Assembly (NCBI GenBank): GCA_002224055.1
Contig: AZLU01000019.1
Span: 247,819 to 311,818, forward strand
Direction of reading: 5' to 3'
DNA from: Pezizomycotina sp. ARF18
Lineage: Eukaryota > Ascomycota
Length of the DNA: 64,000 nt
Shown: piece after piece, positions 10,967 through 22,427 of the stretch
Position numbering within the stretch: position 1 is the stretch's first letter
How the letters are laid out: each line of letters begins with the position of its first letter
The notes under the pieces: generated by a model
What the model saw: only the letters and a program-made list of their open reading frames with translations
Databases searched by the model: none
What the model was told of the DNA's origin: nothing
Position numbers and translations under genes: made by a program

Positions 10967-11609
10967 GATACCTCGGGGTTATACAATCCCGCCACTCCAA
11001 CCGTCGCAGCGCACGTAGAGTAAATACTGGGGTGGGGAGAGGCCAAACCTGGAGAAAAAGCTCTAGGGCCAGAAGAGGTGCCATGTTGAGAAGCTATCCA
11101 ACGAATAGCAAACCAACCGAAGCAAAGAGTATATGATAGGAGATAACAATGCTTCCTCGCTTCTAAGCCCCGCGTATAGGATACAAGTAATGCTCGAGCG
11201 TCCGGATGCTTAGTTAAGAATACGTGTGTAAATGGTTATTGATACGCGCCACATTTGTAATATAGAAGATAAAACTAGCGTGTAGTAATAAAAATGTGTT
11301 GAGAAGAGAAGCAACGGCCCTGAAGGTTGGTTTTTAGAAAGAAATATTTGAGAAGGTATTTCATTTACGGGCCGCGCCGGGAGATCCGGAATATTTGACG
11401 TATAACACGCATACTTGACACTTGCAGTAATATGTCTGGACATTGGAACCGAAGAGGGAAAATAACTATTTTATATGTTACAATCTATGAAGAAGCTAGT
11501 CCTTCGAGCGCGTATGATTTTCCCATTCAGATGCTATGAGTTCAGGGCTGGATTCTAAGTATACTAATAGAAACAGTTTTGATAGATAATTTCAAAAAAC
11601 ACTCACTAG
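10967..11609. other. Intergenic between divergent F-box copies
   Basis: Spacer between the minus-strand copy ending upstream and the plus-strand copy starting near 11610. The first exon of the latter should lie here, but no convincing LPxEI exon could be read. Confidence 0.35.
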
Positions 11610-12479
11610 ATTTTGAAGGAAATCATCGCAATGTATCCCAGCGGAGAGAAATATGCCGGCGACACGGAGGTGGTGTGGAGCACGAGGAAATACATGAAAC
11701 GCTCATACAAACCGTCGTATACGCTCTCGGTTCATTCACCTAGGCATCACCTCCATCAGCTCGAACCTGGTCGACGCAGAGCACCTCGCGTATTTCGACG
11801 GCAAGGTGAAGCATTTCTCCTTCGAACCCACAGATGGACTCAGGGAAAATTTCTCCAGAATGAAACTCAGGCGAAGTCTCCGAGGAGTTCGTGAAATCAA
11901 GTTGGACGACGAGTTGGAATTCTCGATTGATGATATTGCTGAGAACAAGGAGAGGATCGACAACGTCGTCGAAATGGTTAAGCACACAGCCAACGTCAAC
12001 GACCTGCTGCTGAAAAATATGGCTTTCGACGTTCCTCTCCCGTCGACGAGTTTATAGAGCTAGCTCTCATGTCCCTCAGGCTGTACGAAATTTTTGTAGA
12101 GGGTACGGGTCTCCTCAACTTGCTTACGAATTCAAACATCGCGGGACTCTGGATGGAGGACGTTGTGGTAAATAAGGAAGAGTTGTGGGCGGCCATCTTC
12201 CGCGCGTGCACAGAGCAGAAGCTTCAACGCGTCCATCTTTCAAGGCTGGAGTACAATCATCCTGAGCGTCGTCACCCTACCGGTCCCGTGGTCAGATCTG
12301 CTAGTGCGGCACCTAACGTGGAGTATATTGAAGCCTTGAAGACTTTGATCAAGACGACTCTCCAGGATGGACGCCTTATCAGCCAAGGCGTCGCCACCAT
12401 GGCTCGGGAGTTAGGCTTCAAGATTTCCGAAATTATAAGTCCGTCAAAACATAATGGAAACGGTGGAATGTATTCATAA
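11610..12479 (+). CDS. F-box/LRR-family protein, 5' exon not found
   Basis: A likely acceptor (actcactag at 11601-11609) precedes LKEIIAMYPSGEKYAGD. Further blocks follow in three frames: SSNLVDAEHLAYFDGKVKHF, SFEPTDGLRENFSRMKLRR, NIAGLWMEDVVVNKEELWAA, IFRACTEQKLQRVHLSRLEY, and the C-terminal EYIEALKTLIKTTLQDGRLI, which aligns with the L...LL.RGG.V.QG tail of the copies at 12913-14193 and 14981-16493. The stop is at 12477-12479. The LRR-like middle and the conserved C-terminal tail mark it as the same family, whose better members start with an F-box and so would act as SCF ubiquitin-ligase adaptors. One or two frame changes are needed, so it may be intact with assembly errors or recently broken. 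Confidence 0.5.
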
Positions 12480-12896
12480 TCGGCTAGGAACACGAGAACG
12501 TTTACTGCTGAGCTTTTTACTCGGATTCGACGTTGGAAAATGCGCCATGATTTAACAAATTCTTTCGTGTCACGATCCAATCTGTACGATTTTTCTGCTT
12601 TCACAAGGGATTGCTTGGTCGTCAGTGGTAAAAGGAAACAAATGGTTTCATACTTTTGCTCCAAAAATTACACCTTTATGTTTACAAAGAGCCGGGAAAG
12701 ATATGTTTATAGACTTTCGACAGTTTTCTTCGTCGAATCTGTTTTCACCTTTTTCTGTCTTCAGAAAGTTGCATGTGGCTTCAAACATATTCCATGAGAT
12801 GAAAGAAATTCCCTCAGGCCAATTATTTTCTACCTTCCTCTGCCCAGATTCGATATAAAGCAAGCTATTCATCAAACACATTCTACACCTTGACAT
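12480..12896 (-). CDS. Hypothetical protein between convergent F-box genes
   Basis: A minus-strand frame with ATG at 12896 reads MSRCRMCLMNSLLYIESGQR, then WPEGISFISWNMFEATCNFL, and is followed in another phase by YETICFLLPLTTKQSLVKAE and KEFVKSWRIFQRRIRVKSS down to about 12500. Codon choice and amino-acid mix look protein-like, but I recognise no family. It is squeezed into the 430 bp between two convergent F-box genes and could be a transferred fragment. Weak call. Confidence 0.25.
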
Positions 12897-12912
12897 CGCT
12901 CTTCAATATAGG

Positions 12913-14193
12913 TCAGTGCTGGCGCGCCGACCTCCGCGACCCGATCACCGTCCCCTGCGTAACGACGCCGCCTCGAGCCAAAACTTGTGCAACCAGCCTT
13001 CTAACGGCAATAAAATCTTCCGCGTTTGTAGACCTCAGCGCCTCCCCCTCTCGCACGATCCCGACGCCTTCGTCCAGAGGCCACCTAAATGTAACTTCGT
13101 AAGCCGTGCTTGTTCGGCGGCCAGGAAGGTAGATGACCACGAATTCTCCACGTTGACGTCCGTCAGCAAGAGCTGCTCCAAGGTATCCCTCGACTCATCG
13201 ATGAGGACGTCGATGTGAGAAACGAACATGAAGCTCAGCGATAGCCGTCGTAGCGGTACATGCCGTAAAATGGAGAAATCGACGGGACCGCCGGTCCAGG
13301 ATCCACCCTCGACGAAGGATATACCAAGCGATGTTAACCTCGGAAGATGTTTCACGACGTAATCGAGAATGGAATTTCCTTGCAGATCGCTTCCGGCGAG
13401 GATCCTAGATGCATGCAGGTCTATATTGAGTTCGCTGATGCGCGAAAGGCGGTGTTCGTATCCGAAGGTGGGAACGGGTAAGAACGCGCCGAGGTCGTGG
13501 TGGTTGACGTTTCGGAGGGTCAGGGACCGCAGCGTAGAACCGTGAGGCCTTGAACACGTCGGAAACATCGCAGGTGTGGGAGATGCCGTAGTAGGAGGTA
13601 CGCCGTCGATGCGAGATCCAAGAGAACTGACGATATACTAGCCCCCGCGATTAACGTTTCGAGGTACTGTACTAGAGTGGCTTTGCTGCGGAATACGGCG
13701 GCGTCTAGCGGAATCACGTCTCTGTCGCGTTCAAATTCTTTTATTATCGTCGAGTAGTCAGTGTAAGAAGATAGACTCGAACGCGATTACGCGATCCTGT
13801 TGAAGTAGCGCATGTGTTCATACCCGTGAAAGCAGCTTCGGTCACCAAGGCGCCGTTCTGTAGAACTAAATTGCGCACATGTTTCATGAGGCTCGGGTGG
13901 CTCGTAATATGAGCCAGCTTATCCTCCACTTTGTCGAAGCTCTTGGACAGGTCCAGTGTCTCGAAGAGGAGCCGCTGCGCAGGTCCTCTGAAGAGGCTAC
14001 TGACTTGCGACAGCGCCTTCAGGGACTCACGGTCGCCGCGAGAATGTTTGACTATCTTTGCGAACGAGATTCACATTCGTGTTAGTGTGTTGCGCTTTTC
14101 TTAACCACCCCCGACTCTAGAAAAAACTTTTAACTTAGGAAAGGACCTACGCACCTCAATCAGAATCTCGTAGGGTAAGTAAGATGTCTGCAT
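12913..14193 (-). CDS. F-box/LRR-family protein
   Basis: Exon 1 starts at ATG 14193 and reads MQTSYLPYEILIE, followed by a donor gtgcgt at the same place as in the copies at 14981 and 20597. The intron ends near 14050 (gcaaagatag), after which the F-box continues: ESLKALSQVSSLFRGPAQRL. LRR-like segments follow: SLMKHVRNLVLQNGALV, STLRSLTLRNVNHHDLGAFL, LSRISELNIDLHASRIL, LPRLTSLGISFVEGG, LRRLSLSFMF, TLEQLLLTDVNVENSWS. The C-terminus carries VRRLVAQVLARGGVVTQGTV. Three frame changes interrupt it. It is the best-preserved member by LRR content. Inferred role: substrate-binding subunit of an SCF E3 ubiquitin ligase. It converges with the copy at 11610-12479 and diverges from the one at 14981. Confidence 0.6.
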
Positions 14194-14980
14194 AGTTGAA
14201 ACTCCTGAATATAGGCTTGCTAGAGATCGGTTATTGAAATTTGTTCATCGTCCCTTAGTTGTTGTTGAGGGGGACGTGTGAGGAAGAGAACGACGGGGAG
14301 TTTTGGTCAAAGCCCCCGCACTTTCCCTTAGAACGCGTATGATTGGTCTGTCAACTCAGCCTCCTCCGGACCCAAGCGTCCCCGAAGGTGTTAACACAAT
14401 AATATTGTTATTCTCGAGACATTTGGCGGGGATCGTTCGTATCTTTGGCGACTTCTACTTTGTCGCCAAAGGTCACGCCGTTTATATCCGCGCCAGACGC
14501 TGCCAGATATTGTATCCAACCTCATGAATACTTGCGATTCTATGGCCGATCGAGCTGCGGCTGGACACGCGGTGTGCCTGCTATAGATAAACTATTTATC
14601 TTAATGATAGCCTTACCAGAGTCCCTCGTGGGTGTTTTTGGATATCGTGGCCAGGAACCTCCAGAACTAAAGGAATCGGAGATATATAAACTAGACTGAT
14701 GAGGACGCCACTCGAGACGAACAACGCCGGGCCTCGAAACGGTAAGCGATAAGAATTTGACGTCTTAGCCTTTATGTCTAAAATTGATTACTTGTGGTTT
14801 CTTGTTCGTGATAAAGCACAATGCAAAATAATAAAATAAAATAATAACAATAGCAGAAGTAAAAAATAAAAACTAAATTTTGAATGCGGAAAAACTTTAG
14901 TACATCTTACACTACAACAACACAATCAAACATTCAACAATCCCGCAAAAGAAAATAATAACCGTCACCGAGGCCTAAAA
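14194..14980. other. Divergent intergenic region of two F-box genes
   Basis: Promoter-sized spacer shared by the minus-strand gene starting at 14193 and the plus-strand gene starting at 14981. AT-rich before 14981. No further gene is seen. Confidence 0.4.
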
Positions 14981-16493
14981 ATGACGAAGTCACGATTGCC
15001 TGCTGAGCTCTTGATCGAGGTACGAATGCAGTAATATTCTAGGTGTATCGGCATCTTGTTGGGACAATTAAGTTGGCTTACCACACGGAAACTTCTGAAC
15101 TGACCGACTTTTCATCTTTCAACAGACCATCAAAAACTGCCAACAGGAGCAGGAACAGTTGGCAACCTTCTGCCTCGTTAACCGCCTCTTCCGCCATGTC
15201 AGCCAGCCTCTGCTATACAAATGCGCTATAGTTGAGCTTTCAGGCTGCTTCATAAAGGCCGGCCTGAAGCTACGAGCGTTGGAAAAGTTTCCATACTTGA
15301 AGAAGTACGTTGACGTTGAGGGATTCAATGTTCGCGCTAGTATCAAGCGAGCCCGCTTCAAATGAGCCCTGAGGTAAGTTACGCTCTCGAGCTATGGAGG
15401 CATAGCGGTAATCCAGGTGGTTTTCGTGTTTTGAGTATAGCTTACAAAGCGAATTCATTTTATTCGAGCGATAGATCAGAGGGCGGAGCTCGCCGGTGTC
15501 AAAGGATACAATTTGAAAAACTTAGTGCACGACGCTACCAATTTCGTGATAGCGAACCAGAAAAGCATCGGAAAGGTCACTCTCGACGAGGAATATGGAT
15601 ACGAAGCACTTCGGGAGCAGAACAACACTTTCAGCAATAGAGACGAAGGTGCAAGGATTTTGTTTGAATTCGCGTTGAGCCAGGTCGACCTTCCTCCTTT
15701 GTCGGCGATAACATTCAACATGATCTACGGTGGGTCGAAGGGCCTAGTACAATACCCGGGTTATGCGGATCTTGTTCACGGGGAGGATGCGGCATCCGCT
15801 AGCACCCCTATCCTCAAGCAAACCTTGCGAGACTCAAAGTGTTACACATCGGATATAGGGATAGCTCTTTAGAGCAAGGGATCAACTGGAGGACGGGCAA
15901 TGGAGGTGATATCATCTCTTTCGTCCAGAAGTACACGTTCAAAAACTCAGTTTTCCACGGGGATTGCTGGTCGTCCCTTCAAGTCATTGATACCCGTCAG
16001 TCTTTTCGATTTGAGGTCTATGTCGTTAAATCGTTGAGCCTTAGCAATTTCATCGTTCGCAGCAATCTTAGCAAACTCTTGAGGGAGTTAAGCCGCTTGC
16101 AGAAACTATGCATGTCCACGATCGACATTCGTATATCCGTGACTTGGAAGGTCTTGTTTCCCTCCTCCGGAAATGTGGAGCGATATATTTAGAGCGTGTC
16201 AACAGCTTCCGCTAGAACGTTTCCACTCGGACAGATTGAACGAATTCCAAGCTGCAGGGTCCAACAAATGCAAAATGCCTGCAAGTGCTATGGCGTCACT
16301 ACACGAAGACGACCTCACGGCGGCCCGGGTACTCACGCAATATGTTCTCAATCGCGGCGGCCTTGTAGCTCAAGGCACTATTATGGTCGCGTGGATAGCG
16401 CAATGGTCTTTCCTTTGTCAACATGCTAAGAAGGACGATGGCAAAGATGTCTGTCCGATCAAGATAGGCCAAAGCTTGTCGGTTGCATATTAA
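14981..16493 (+). CDS. F-box/LRR-family protein
   Basis: Exon 1 (14981-15019) reads MTKSRLPAELLIE. Intron 15020-15125 (gtacga...tcaacag) leads to TIKNCQQEQEQLATFCLVNR and LFRHVSQPLLYKCAIVEL, a clear F-box. LKLRALEKFPYLKKYVDVEG follows, and an in-frame stop occurs at 15363 before a strong donor-like gtaagt. A later block (from about 15440) reads RAELAGVKGYNLKNLVHD and LSQVDLPPLSAITFNMIYGG. The end has a W..IFRACQQLPLERFHSDRL block and ARVLTQYVLNRGGLVAQGTI, the family tail. The stop is at 16491-16493. Inferred SCF adaptor. At least three frame changes are present, so the copy is damaged or carries sequencing indels. Confidence 0.6.
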
Positions 16494-17828
16494 GGATCAT
16501 TGGAGTGGTTGATGGACATGATAATGGAGTATCGGCTTTATATATGACTAGCTGTTATATCGGGTGGTGGTATCCGAATTTAAACGTGTATTCTACATTA
16601 CCCTCATCTATCTGGTCCTAAAGGACACCTCTGAAATAAATGCAAACGTTCCATAGGCTGCCCGCGAGTACTGCTTTGTTGAACAACTATAAAAAAATTT
16701 TGATTTTGTCCGGTGCTATATAGCCTTCAACTGGTTTATACCGAGTCGGAGGTCGGAGAATTTGATACCCTTGACGGGGAAGTCTAAGCGATCACATTAA
16801 CCCGGACGAGAAACAAGCTCTAAGCGAATGTAACACGCCAAAATTACCATCACCCTTGGCTTTGTGCAACACGATCGGATTGGTGGAGCTCTAGGGCTGA
16901 GAGCATCTCGCCAATTAGACCCTGCATGGGATTCAAATGCTTAGCCCTCTGGACCGGTATCCTAGGTGGGATAAGAGATCTTTCAGCCTCACTAGCAAAG
17001 GCTACTGTGACAGAGAGAAGCTATTTCTAGAGCGCTCTGGTCCTATTACCCAATTAAATGGAGATAGTGACATCTTATCGACGCTTACGTCGAAAATTTT
17101 GTCCTGGACGACGGAAAATTGCACAATGACAAGCGTATGAGGACAAGGAAACAGTTATCATCACGAGCAGAAACACGGGAACAACTGGCGTTCTAATATT
17201 GGTAGTAAGCAACGCATGCTGCCTATAACGACTTCTAACGTAAAGGTGACATCGCGAGGAATGGCTGACATATAGCCGCTTTTGACGTCCTATTTTCAGA
17301 GCAGATAGCCTTTGATGGAGAGCATCAGTTGAAGGTATTGCCTGATCTCGCGCGTTTTCCAAAGATCGTTTCGTGAGCAGCCTTCCGAGGCTATTACGCT
17401 CCCCATTCACCACGAAATGGATACTAACGCTACTCCCTCTCTGAATGCTGCTACGTTGCCCCTCGCCAGTAACTGATTCCATCTAGAGCCGTCAGCCCCA
17501 GAGGTTAATACTACTCAGCCGTTCACGCTACTAGATGATGGAGGGAATCCCGTCTTTGTGCTGAAATTTTATTGCAAAGCTAGGGCAAAGGTATAGGAAT
17601 ACAATCTAACCGTAACTTACTCCAAGGTTGCAAAGCAGCCAAGAGGATATATAAAGAGCTGTTTCCTCCCCCCCAACTAGAACTAACAATAATCGCAACG
17701 CCTTTCTTAATAGCATCATAAACGCTTTCGTAGCCAACGTAGCCAAACGTAAGCTTTCGTAGCCAAACAAAACACAGTAAGGATCTTGTGTATATACTTT
17801 CCAGAGCCAAATATAGTTCTATCTTGGA
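16494..17828. other. Stretch without recognisable gene
   Basis: Short frames on both strands (for example minus 17482-17075) show no domain. A repeated short motif (tttcgtagccaaa / ttcgtagccaac) occurs around 17725-17770. Otherwise nothing. Confidence 0.4.
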
Positions 17829-17845
17829 GTGTGTAGCCTTTCGCG

Positions 17846-18673
17846 ATGCATTCTACATCCCCTTCATTCTCTCTTCCTTCATGCTCTCCGCGGCGGCTAT
17901 GCCACCCCCGCCAATGTCACTCGCCGAGCCATAACCCCTTCAGACGAGGACACCATCCTCCAGCTGCACAACAACTTCCGCGCGCGGTTCGGCTCCAGCC
18001 CCTTAACATGGGACTCAAACCTCCAAGCCGGCGCCCAACAGTGGGCCGATTCCTGCTACTACACATTCCACTCCCCCGGCTCCTCCGACGGCTCATACGG
18101 CGAAAACATAGCCGGTCCGGACCCGAGCAACACCGCTACCGTCACCCAGTTAGTCACGTCTGGCTCGACGAGGAGAGCAACTACGATTGGGATAATCCTG
18201 GCTTCGACGTCAGCCCGAAGGGTAGGACAGGACACTTCACGCAGGTCGTATGGAAGCGACGACGAAGATTGGGTGTGGATTGTCGCATAATTGTGGGCAG
18301 ACCGGGTTGGTGTGTAGATATTACCCGCCGGGGAATTACCCTGGGCAGTTTGAGGCTAATGTTCCAAGGGCTCTTGGTGACGCGAGCGGCGCGGGGGGTA
18401 GTGACATGCAGGACCAGAGCGGAGGAAGTCCAAGCCCACTGCGCCGGAGCAGTCGCAGGTGCCAGGGACCGGTCAAGGCAATTTCAGGATTCTGGTGCTG
18501 GCAATGCTGATACCGGCGGCTCTGACTCAAGCAGCTCTGACTCCAGTAGCTCTGACTCAAGCAACTCTGACTCTAGCAGCTCTGACTCCAGCAGCTCTGA
18601 CTCCAGTAGCTCATCTTCATCGAGCTCAAATACAGTGAACCCGTTCTGGGGTGTTTGGTTAAGGTCTAAATAG
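17846..18673 (+). CDS. Secreted CAP/SCP (PR-1-like) protein with Asp-Ser-rich tail
   Basis: CAP-superfamily proteins are extracellular and cysteine-rich, and the fungal PRY members bind sterols and fatty acids. Sequence order: a hydrophobic leader (FYIPFILSSFMLSAAA) after the ATG at 17846; TPSDEDTILQLHNNFRARFG, the CAP N-terminal helix; PLTWDSNLQAGAQQWADSC; YGENIAG; VWLDEESNYDW; GRTGHFTQVVWK, the CAP signature; IGCGLSHNCGQ; LVCRYYPPGNYPGQF, the second signature; then a low-complexity tail of DSSSS-type repeats at about 18520-18632 ending FWGVWLRSK. Length of about 270 residues fits the family. Three frame changes (leader, middle of CAP, tail) split it. Core motif residues are intact, so sequencing indels are as likely as decay. 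The Ser-rich tail may be a glycosylated wall-spanning stalk (inference). Confidence 0.75.
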   Translation: MHSTSPSFSLPSCSPRRLCHPRQCHSPSHNPFRRGHHPPAAQQLPRAVRLQPLNMGLKPPSRRPTVGRFLLLHIPLPRLLRRLIRRKHSRSGPEQHRYRHPVSHVWLDEESNYDWDNPGFDVSPKGRTGHFTQVVWKRRRRLGVDCRIIVGRPGWCVDITRRGITLGSLRLMFQGLLVTRAARGVVTCRTRAEEVQAHCAGAVAGARDRSRQFQDSGAGNADTGGSDSSSSDSSSSDSSNSDSSSSDSSSSDSSSSSSSSSNTVNPFWGVWLRSK

Positions 18674-19102
18674 CGGTTTTGTCTTTCTTTACATTAAGTT
18701 GGCTCCAGTTACCAGTATATTGCTATGTAATTATCCAAAGCTTTTGGTATTTCGTTTCTGCCTTCATTTGAATCGTTTTAGCTGTTTCACTCTATGATCT
18801 TGGACGTCTTCACGAAAAGCGCTTACGCTTATTTTTCTCTATGCCTCTGTACGTAAAATTGTTTCTTGGCAATGATAATTCGAGTCGACTCTGGATAAAT
18901 CATTCGTAATACACAGTTTCTAATTCTCTGTTCGATAACGTGTGCAGCGATTCGTTTGCAGATTTGATTTGAGCGGAGTAATGCATATTGGATACCATTG
19001 TTTCCGTGAGTCGTTTATTTAGAATGGCTACTCAGCCAAGAGCCTATAGAGTATGACCATGCGCAGCAAGTCCATCGCGGCAGAGGCGGTCTCTATTATC
19101 CT
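18674..19102. other. Intergenic
   Basis: Convergent spacer between the CAP gene and the minus-strand F-box gene. No feature seen. Confidence 0.5.
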
Positions 19103-20597
19103 CTAATGTTGACTCCCGGTAACGACGCGCGAATTGATAGACTCTTTGATCTCCTCTAAAGCCAGGAAGTCGTCCTCCAGATCGGACCACAACACTCTGT
19201 TTTGGCTTTTATCGCAAGCAATGACCACGCGCCTCGGCTTCCCGTTCCAGTACCGCATCAAGCGCCGTAGCTTCACCTCCTCGGCTCGCGAGCCGACGGC
19301 CGTAGCCCAGTCCTTTGAATACGAAGGGGTTTGTCGACTTCTGCCTCCGGCAGTGATCTTTTTATTACGCTGAACACTTCCGTCTAGGTGCAATCGCCTT
19401 TCGTCATATGTACGAGCCCGAAGTTCAGGTATAGTATGTAGGCCAGCGAATTCAGGGCTCCGACTAATACTTTTCCGGGAAGGTCTAAATTCTCCAGAAC
19501 GAGTGTATTTATCCCTGCGCTTGAGAACTCTAAACATCAGACACTACGATATCGTTTGGCTCGAGTAGCTAGTTTTCGGGTTTGAACCTTTCCGAAGAGC
19601 CGTTTATGCCTACAGATTCCTTTAACCACTAGCATCCGTTGTCCATTCAAATGGAAACAATCTCGGACGGGTCTTGCATCTTGTATAGGCGCGAACGGTG
19701 ATTGCCCGTTCGGTATGTCTCGAAGACACTATGCAAAGCGGAAGGACTGTTCTTGTATCCCGGAACACGATCTCCGGATCCTCGACGATGGCCTCCACGA
19801 CCGAGAATTTATCGCTAGGGTCCACGCAGTACTTGCATCGTTCGAATATCCTGCCGTCGTAGCGGACATTGGAAAGTCTAACAAAATGCATATTGAGGAG
19901 GGGAACACATCTAAGCAAAAGTGCCCAAAAGCGCAAAAGTTGTTGTCGATATCTTGGCGAAATGGATGGGCGACATCGCACAGATAACTATCGGCATCGT
20001 CAAAAAGTCCGACGATCGCCATTCCCCCGAAGCGACCGTTAGAAATCTGCGCAATGGTTCGAACAAGATCCTGCACTGCGACCGGACCTCTACCTTATCC
20101 AGCCGGTACTGGCAAAGTTCTTTAGAACAAGTTGGTGACCACAAATAAAGAATATCGAGAGCGTCATAGATGGGGATCGAAAACCCGAACGGCTTTCAAA
20201 TCTTGGGTCGCTTACGGTGTATGTCATAGGTCAATATCTGTCTGCGTTGTTCTGCGGTCGAGAGAACCAAAACGTCGATGCAAAGATGCCTAACATGCGG
20301 CACGAGCTCGTTGTCCTTGATCCATTCTAACTAGTCGATTGCGCGATGAGCATCGCTGCTCAGACGAAAGGTATAGAATACGTGAGGTCGTGCGACCTCG
20401 TGGCATAATCGGTTTACTAGCGAGAGATTTCTCACTGTCTCGAAGTTCTGCGACCGGCGCGCGGCTAAGGCGACTCCCTTAACTGTCTAAAGCCAGTTTA
20501 GCATTTGCGCGACACATTAAGCATAGCCGCTACGCTCCAGTGCCTGGGGCCTTCAGATACTTACCTGTAAGTAGATCTCGTTCGGAAGTTTACTCAT
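19103..20597 (-). CDS. F-box protein, divergent subfamily
   Basis: Exon 1 (ATG at 20597) reads MSKLPNEIYLQ with donor gtaagt directly after, the same exon-intron design as the copies at 14193 and 14981. After the intron: SQNFETVRNLSLVNRLCHEV, ARPHVFYTFRLSSDAHRAI and LVPHVRHLCIDVLVLSTAEQ, a clear F-box plus start of repeats. Later minus-strand blocks include MAIVGLFDDADSYLCDVAHP, LLNMHFVRLSNVRYDGRIF and, at the end, RRLMRYWNGKPRRVVIACDK, stop at 19103-19105. It lacks the RGG-type tail of the other copies and so belongs to another branch. Several frame changes. Inferred SCF adaptor. Confidence 0.5.
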
Positions 20598-21109
20598 GAT
20601 GGAGAGATAGGTTTGGTTCCCGATCGCATCAAAACCTAGACATGTTGGAAGATAGACGCGTCGTGTATAAATAGCGGTTTTAGTGGCAGTGCCGAGTACG
20701 TAAGCGTGGCTAGACGTGGCTAGATTGCGCGCTTGACTTCACCGCGCGCGTTTATTGCGTGCTATGGAGTATAATTCTGGCAACATCCATCGCTCGTCGG
20801 AGAGTTCGTGAGCAGGAGCAAACATCACGAAACGGTTTCTTATAGAGTAGTAATGACTTTTCTTCCAGCGGCTCCAAGTTACGGCGTTAAAAGATTTGCT
20901 GAGGATTTTATTTTATTTATTAGTTGATTTTTTATTTTTATATATATATATATATATTTTTTTTTTCTAAGCTATATTTATTAGTTGTCCATTTTCTTTC
21001 TGAATCAACACATCGTGCTTCAGTTCTGCATTGCAGCTATCTTACAGAAGCTGCTATTACTTAATAAAAGCCGCAAGAAAACACGAAGTAAGCCAATAGA
21101 GACCCGCAA
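20598..21109. other. Divergent intergenic region with (TA)n and poly-T
   Basis: Lies between the F-box gene and the GNAT-ankyrin gene. A ttta/ta-rich run occurs at 20908-20970. No gene. Confidence 0.5.
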
Positions 21110-22280
21110 ATGGTCACCGACACTGGTGGTATCGAATACACATTCGAGATAAATCGCGGTCACTGGGATATGGAGGATAGCGCTCAGAGAACACCGACTC
21201 GGAATGTACCTTAGTCCAAGACTTCGCCAGTCGAGCTACGCGTCCTACCTCGGAAGGAACGCGTCCATCCCGCGAGAGCATCGGCGTTATAAAGCGCAGC
21301 TCATTCACGAAAGATGAAAAGCGAGTTCCCACAAGAATTGGATAGTCGCAGTCATGAGTTGCACCAGGTTCAATTTTAACGATGACGAACATTTGAAAAA
21401 GAATCTCGTGGATATGTCAGTCTTCGGCGAGGAGCTTTCTTACGGAGATTTCATGTATATTCACCAAATTCAGGTTCAGCGCAGATTCAGACGCAAAGAC
21501 GTTGGGAGGAAACTGGTTGAAGGTGTTTTTGGAGAAGGTTAAGGAAAAGGTAGCTGCAAACTTGATATTAGAACCCAAGCTCTTCTACTCAAGCTGACTC
21601 TCTTAACCGCTTCTCAAGTGTGATTTCGTGTTTGCGTGGACAACCTCACTTAGCAACAAAGTCGAGGTGGTCAAAGAGATTACCTGCCGGCACAGCGAGG
21701 GCGTCTGGGCTTCGGAACACGCGTCTGCCCTGGCGTTCTGGAGGAGTTTGGGTTTCGGGCGCGTTGGTTAACACCGTTTTTCTGCCATCCGCTTGATGAG
21801 AACCACCCAGCGCGAAACCTTGCCGTAGATAAAGACTAAGATCCGACATCTGCATTTCACGAAGGAAGTGACGATGAGGACGCATTCGAGCTTTTAGGCG
21901 ACGACGACATCTACCTCCGGAACCATCACGTGGTATTTTCATTTATAGATCGGAGGGCTTTGGACATGCTAGTGGACATGCTAGTGGAATCGACCGGTTA
22001 TAAATCCGGAGCTTTTCGGAGTATGGAAGCTAAAGACGATGCGGCAAACACCCTCACGCACGTAGCCGCCTGGAAACAAAAGCCTCGCTGCTAGCAGTGG
22101 CTCGTTGCGAGGCACCCTGAGATGATTGACGCGGAGAATAACATGGGGCAGACTCCGCTCGATCTAACGGAACTCAAGGAACGGGATAGCAGGCGTAGCC
22201 ACGAGGTGCACAGGGACAGGTACACGCCTGTGAAGCAATCCTTAAAGGCGCAAAGACTGGTACAGAGATTGAGCACATGA
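21110..22280 (+). CDS. GNAT acetyltransferase domain fused to ankyrin-like region (copy 1)
   Basis: GNAT enzymes transfer acetyl groups from acetyl-CoA. The ATG at 21110 opens MVTDTGGIEYTFEINRGHWD. After linking segments in other phases, YGDFMYIHQIQVQRRFRRKD-VGRKLVEGVF shows GNAT beta-4 and the acetyl-CoA pyrophosphate loop (RRKDVGRKL, a degenerate R/QxxGxG/A). ALAFWRSLGFGRVG is GNAT motif B. HRFFCHPLDENHPARNLAVD then matches FFCYPQNPSHPARHISVEED of the facing minus-strand gene. The C-terminal part has ankyrin-like elements: AKDDAANTLTHVAAWKQKP, HPEMIDAENNMGQTPLDLTE. The stop is at 22278-22280. About five frame changes are needed. The two genes are clearly paralogous but diverged. Substrate unknown. 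Confidence 0.5.
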
Positions 22281-22427
22281 AAGAATTTACAAGTTTGATT
22301 GCACGTATTGTGTTTGCGTGGGTGGGATACTAAGTAGACGCACCGCCAGGAATTTTATTAGTAGATTGTATAAACCAGCTAATGACTCCCACGTAGATCA
22401 AAACTAATGTAAAAGGGTTTCCTTCTA

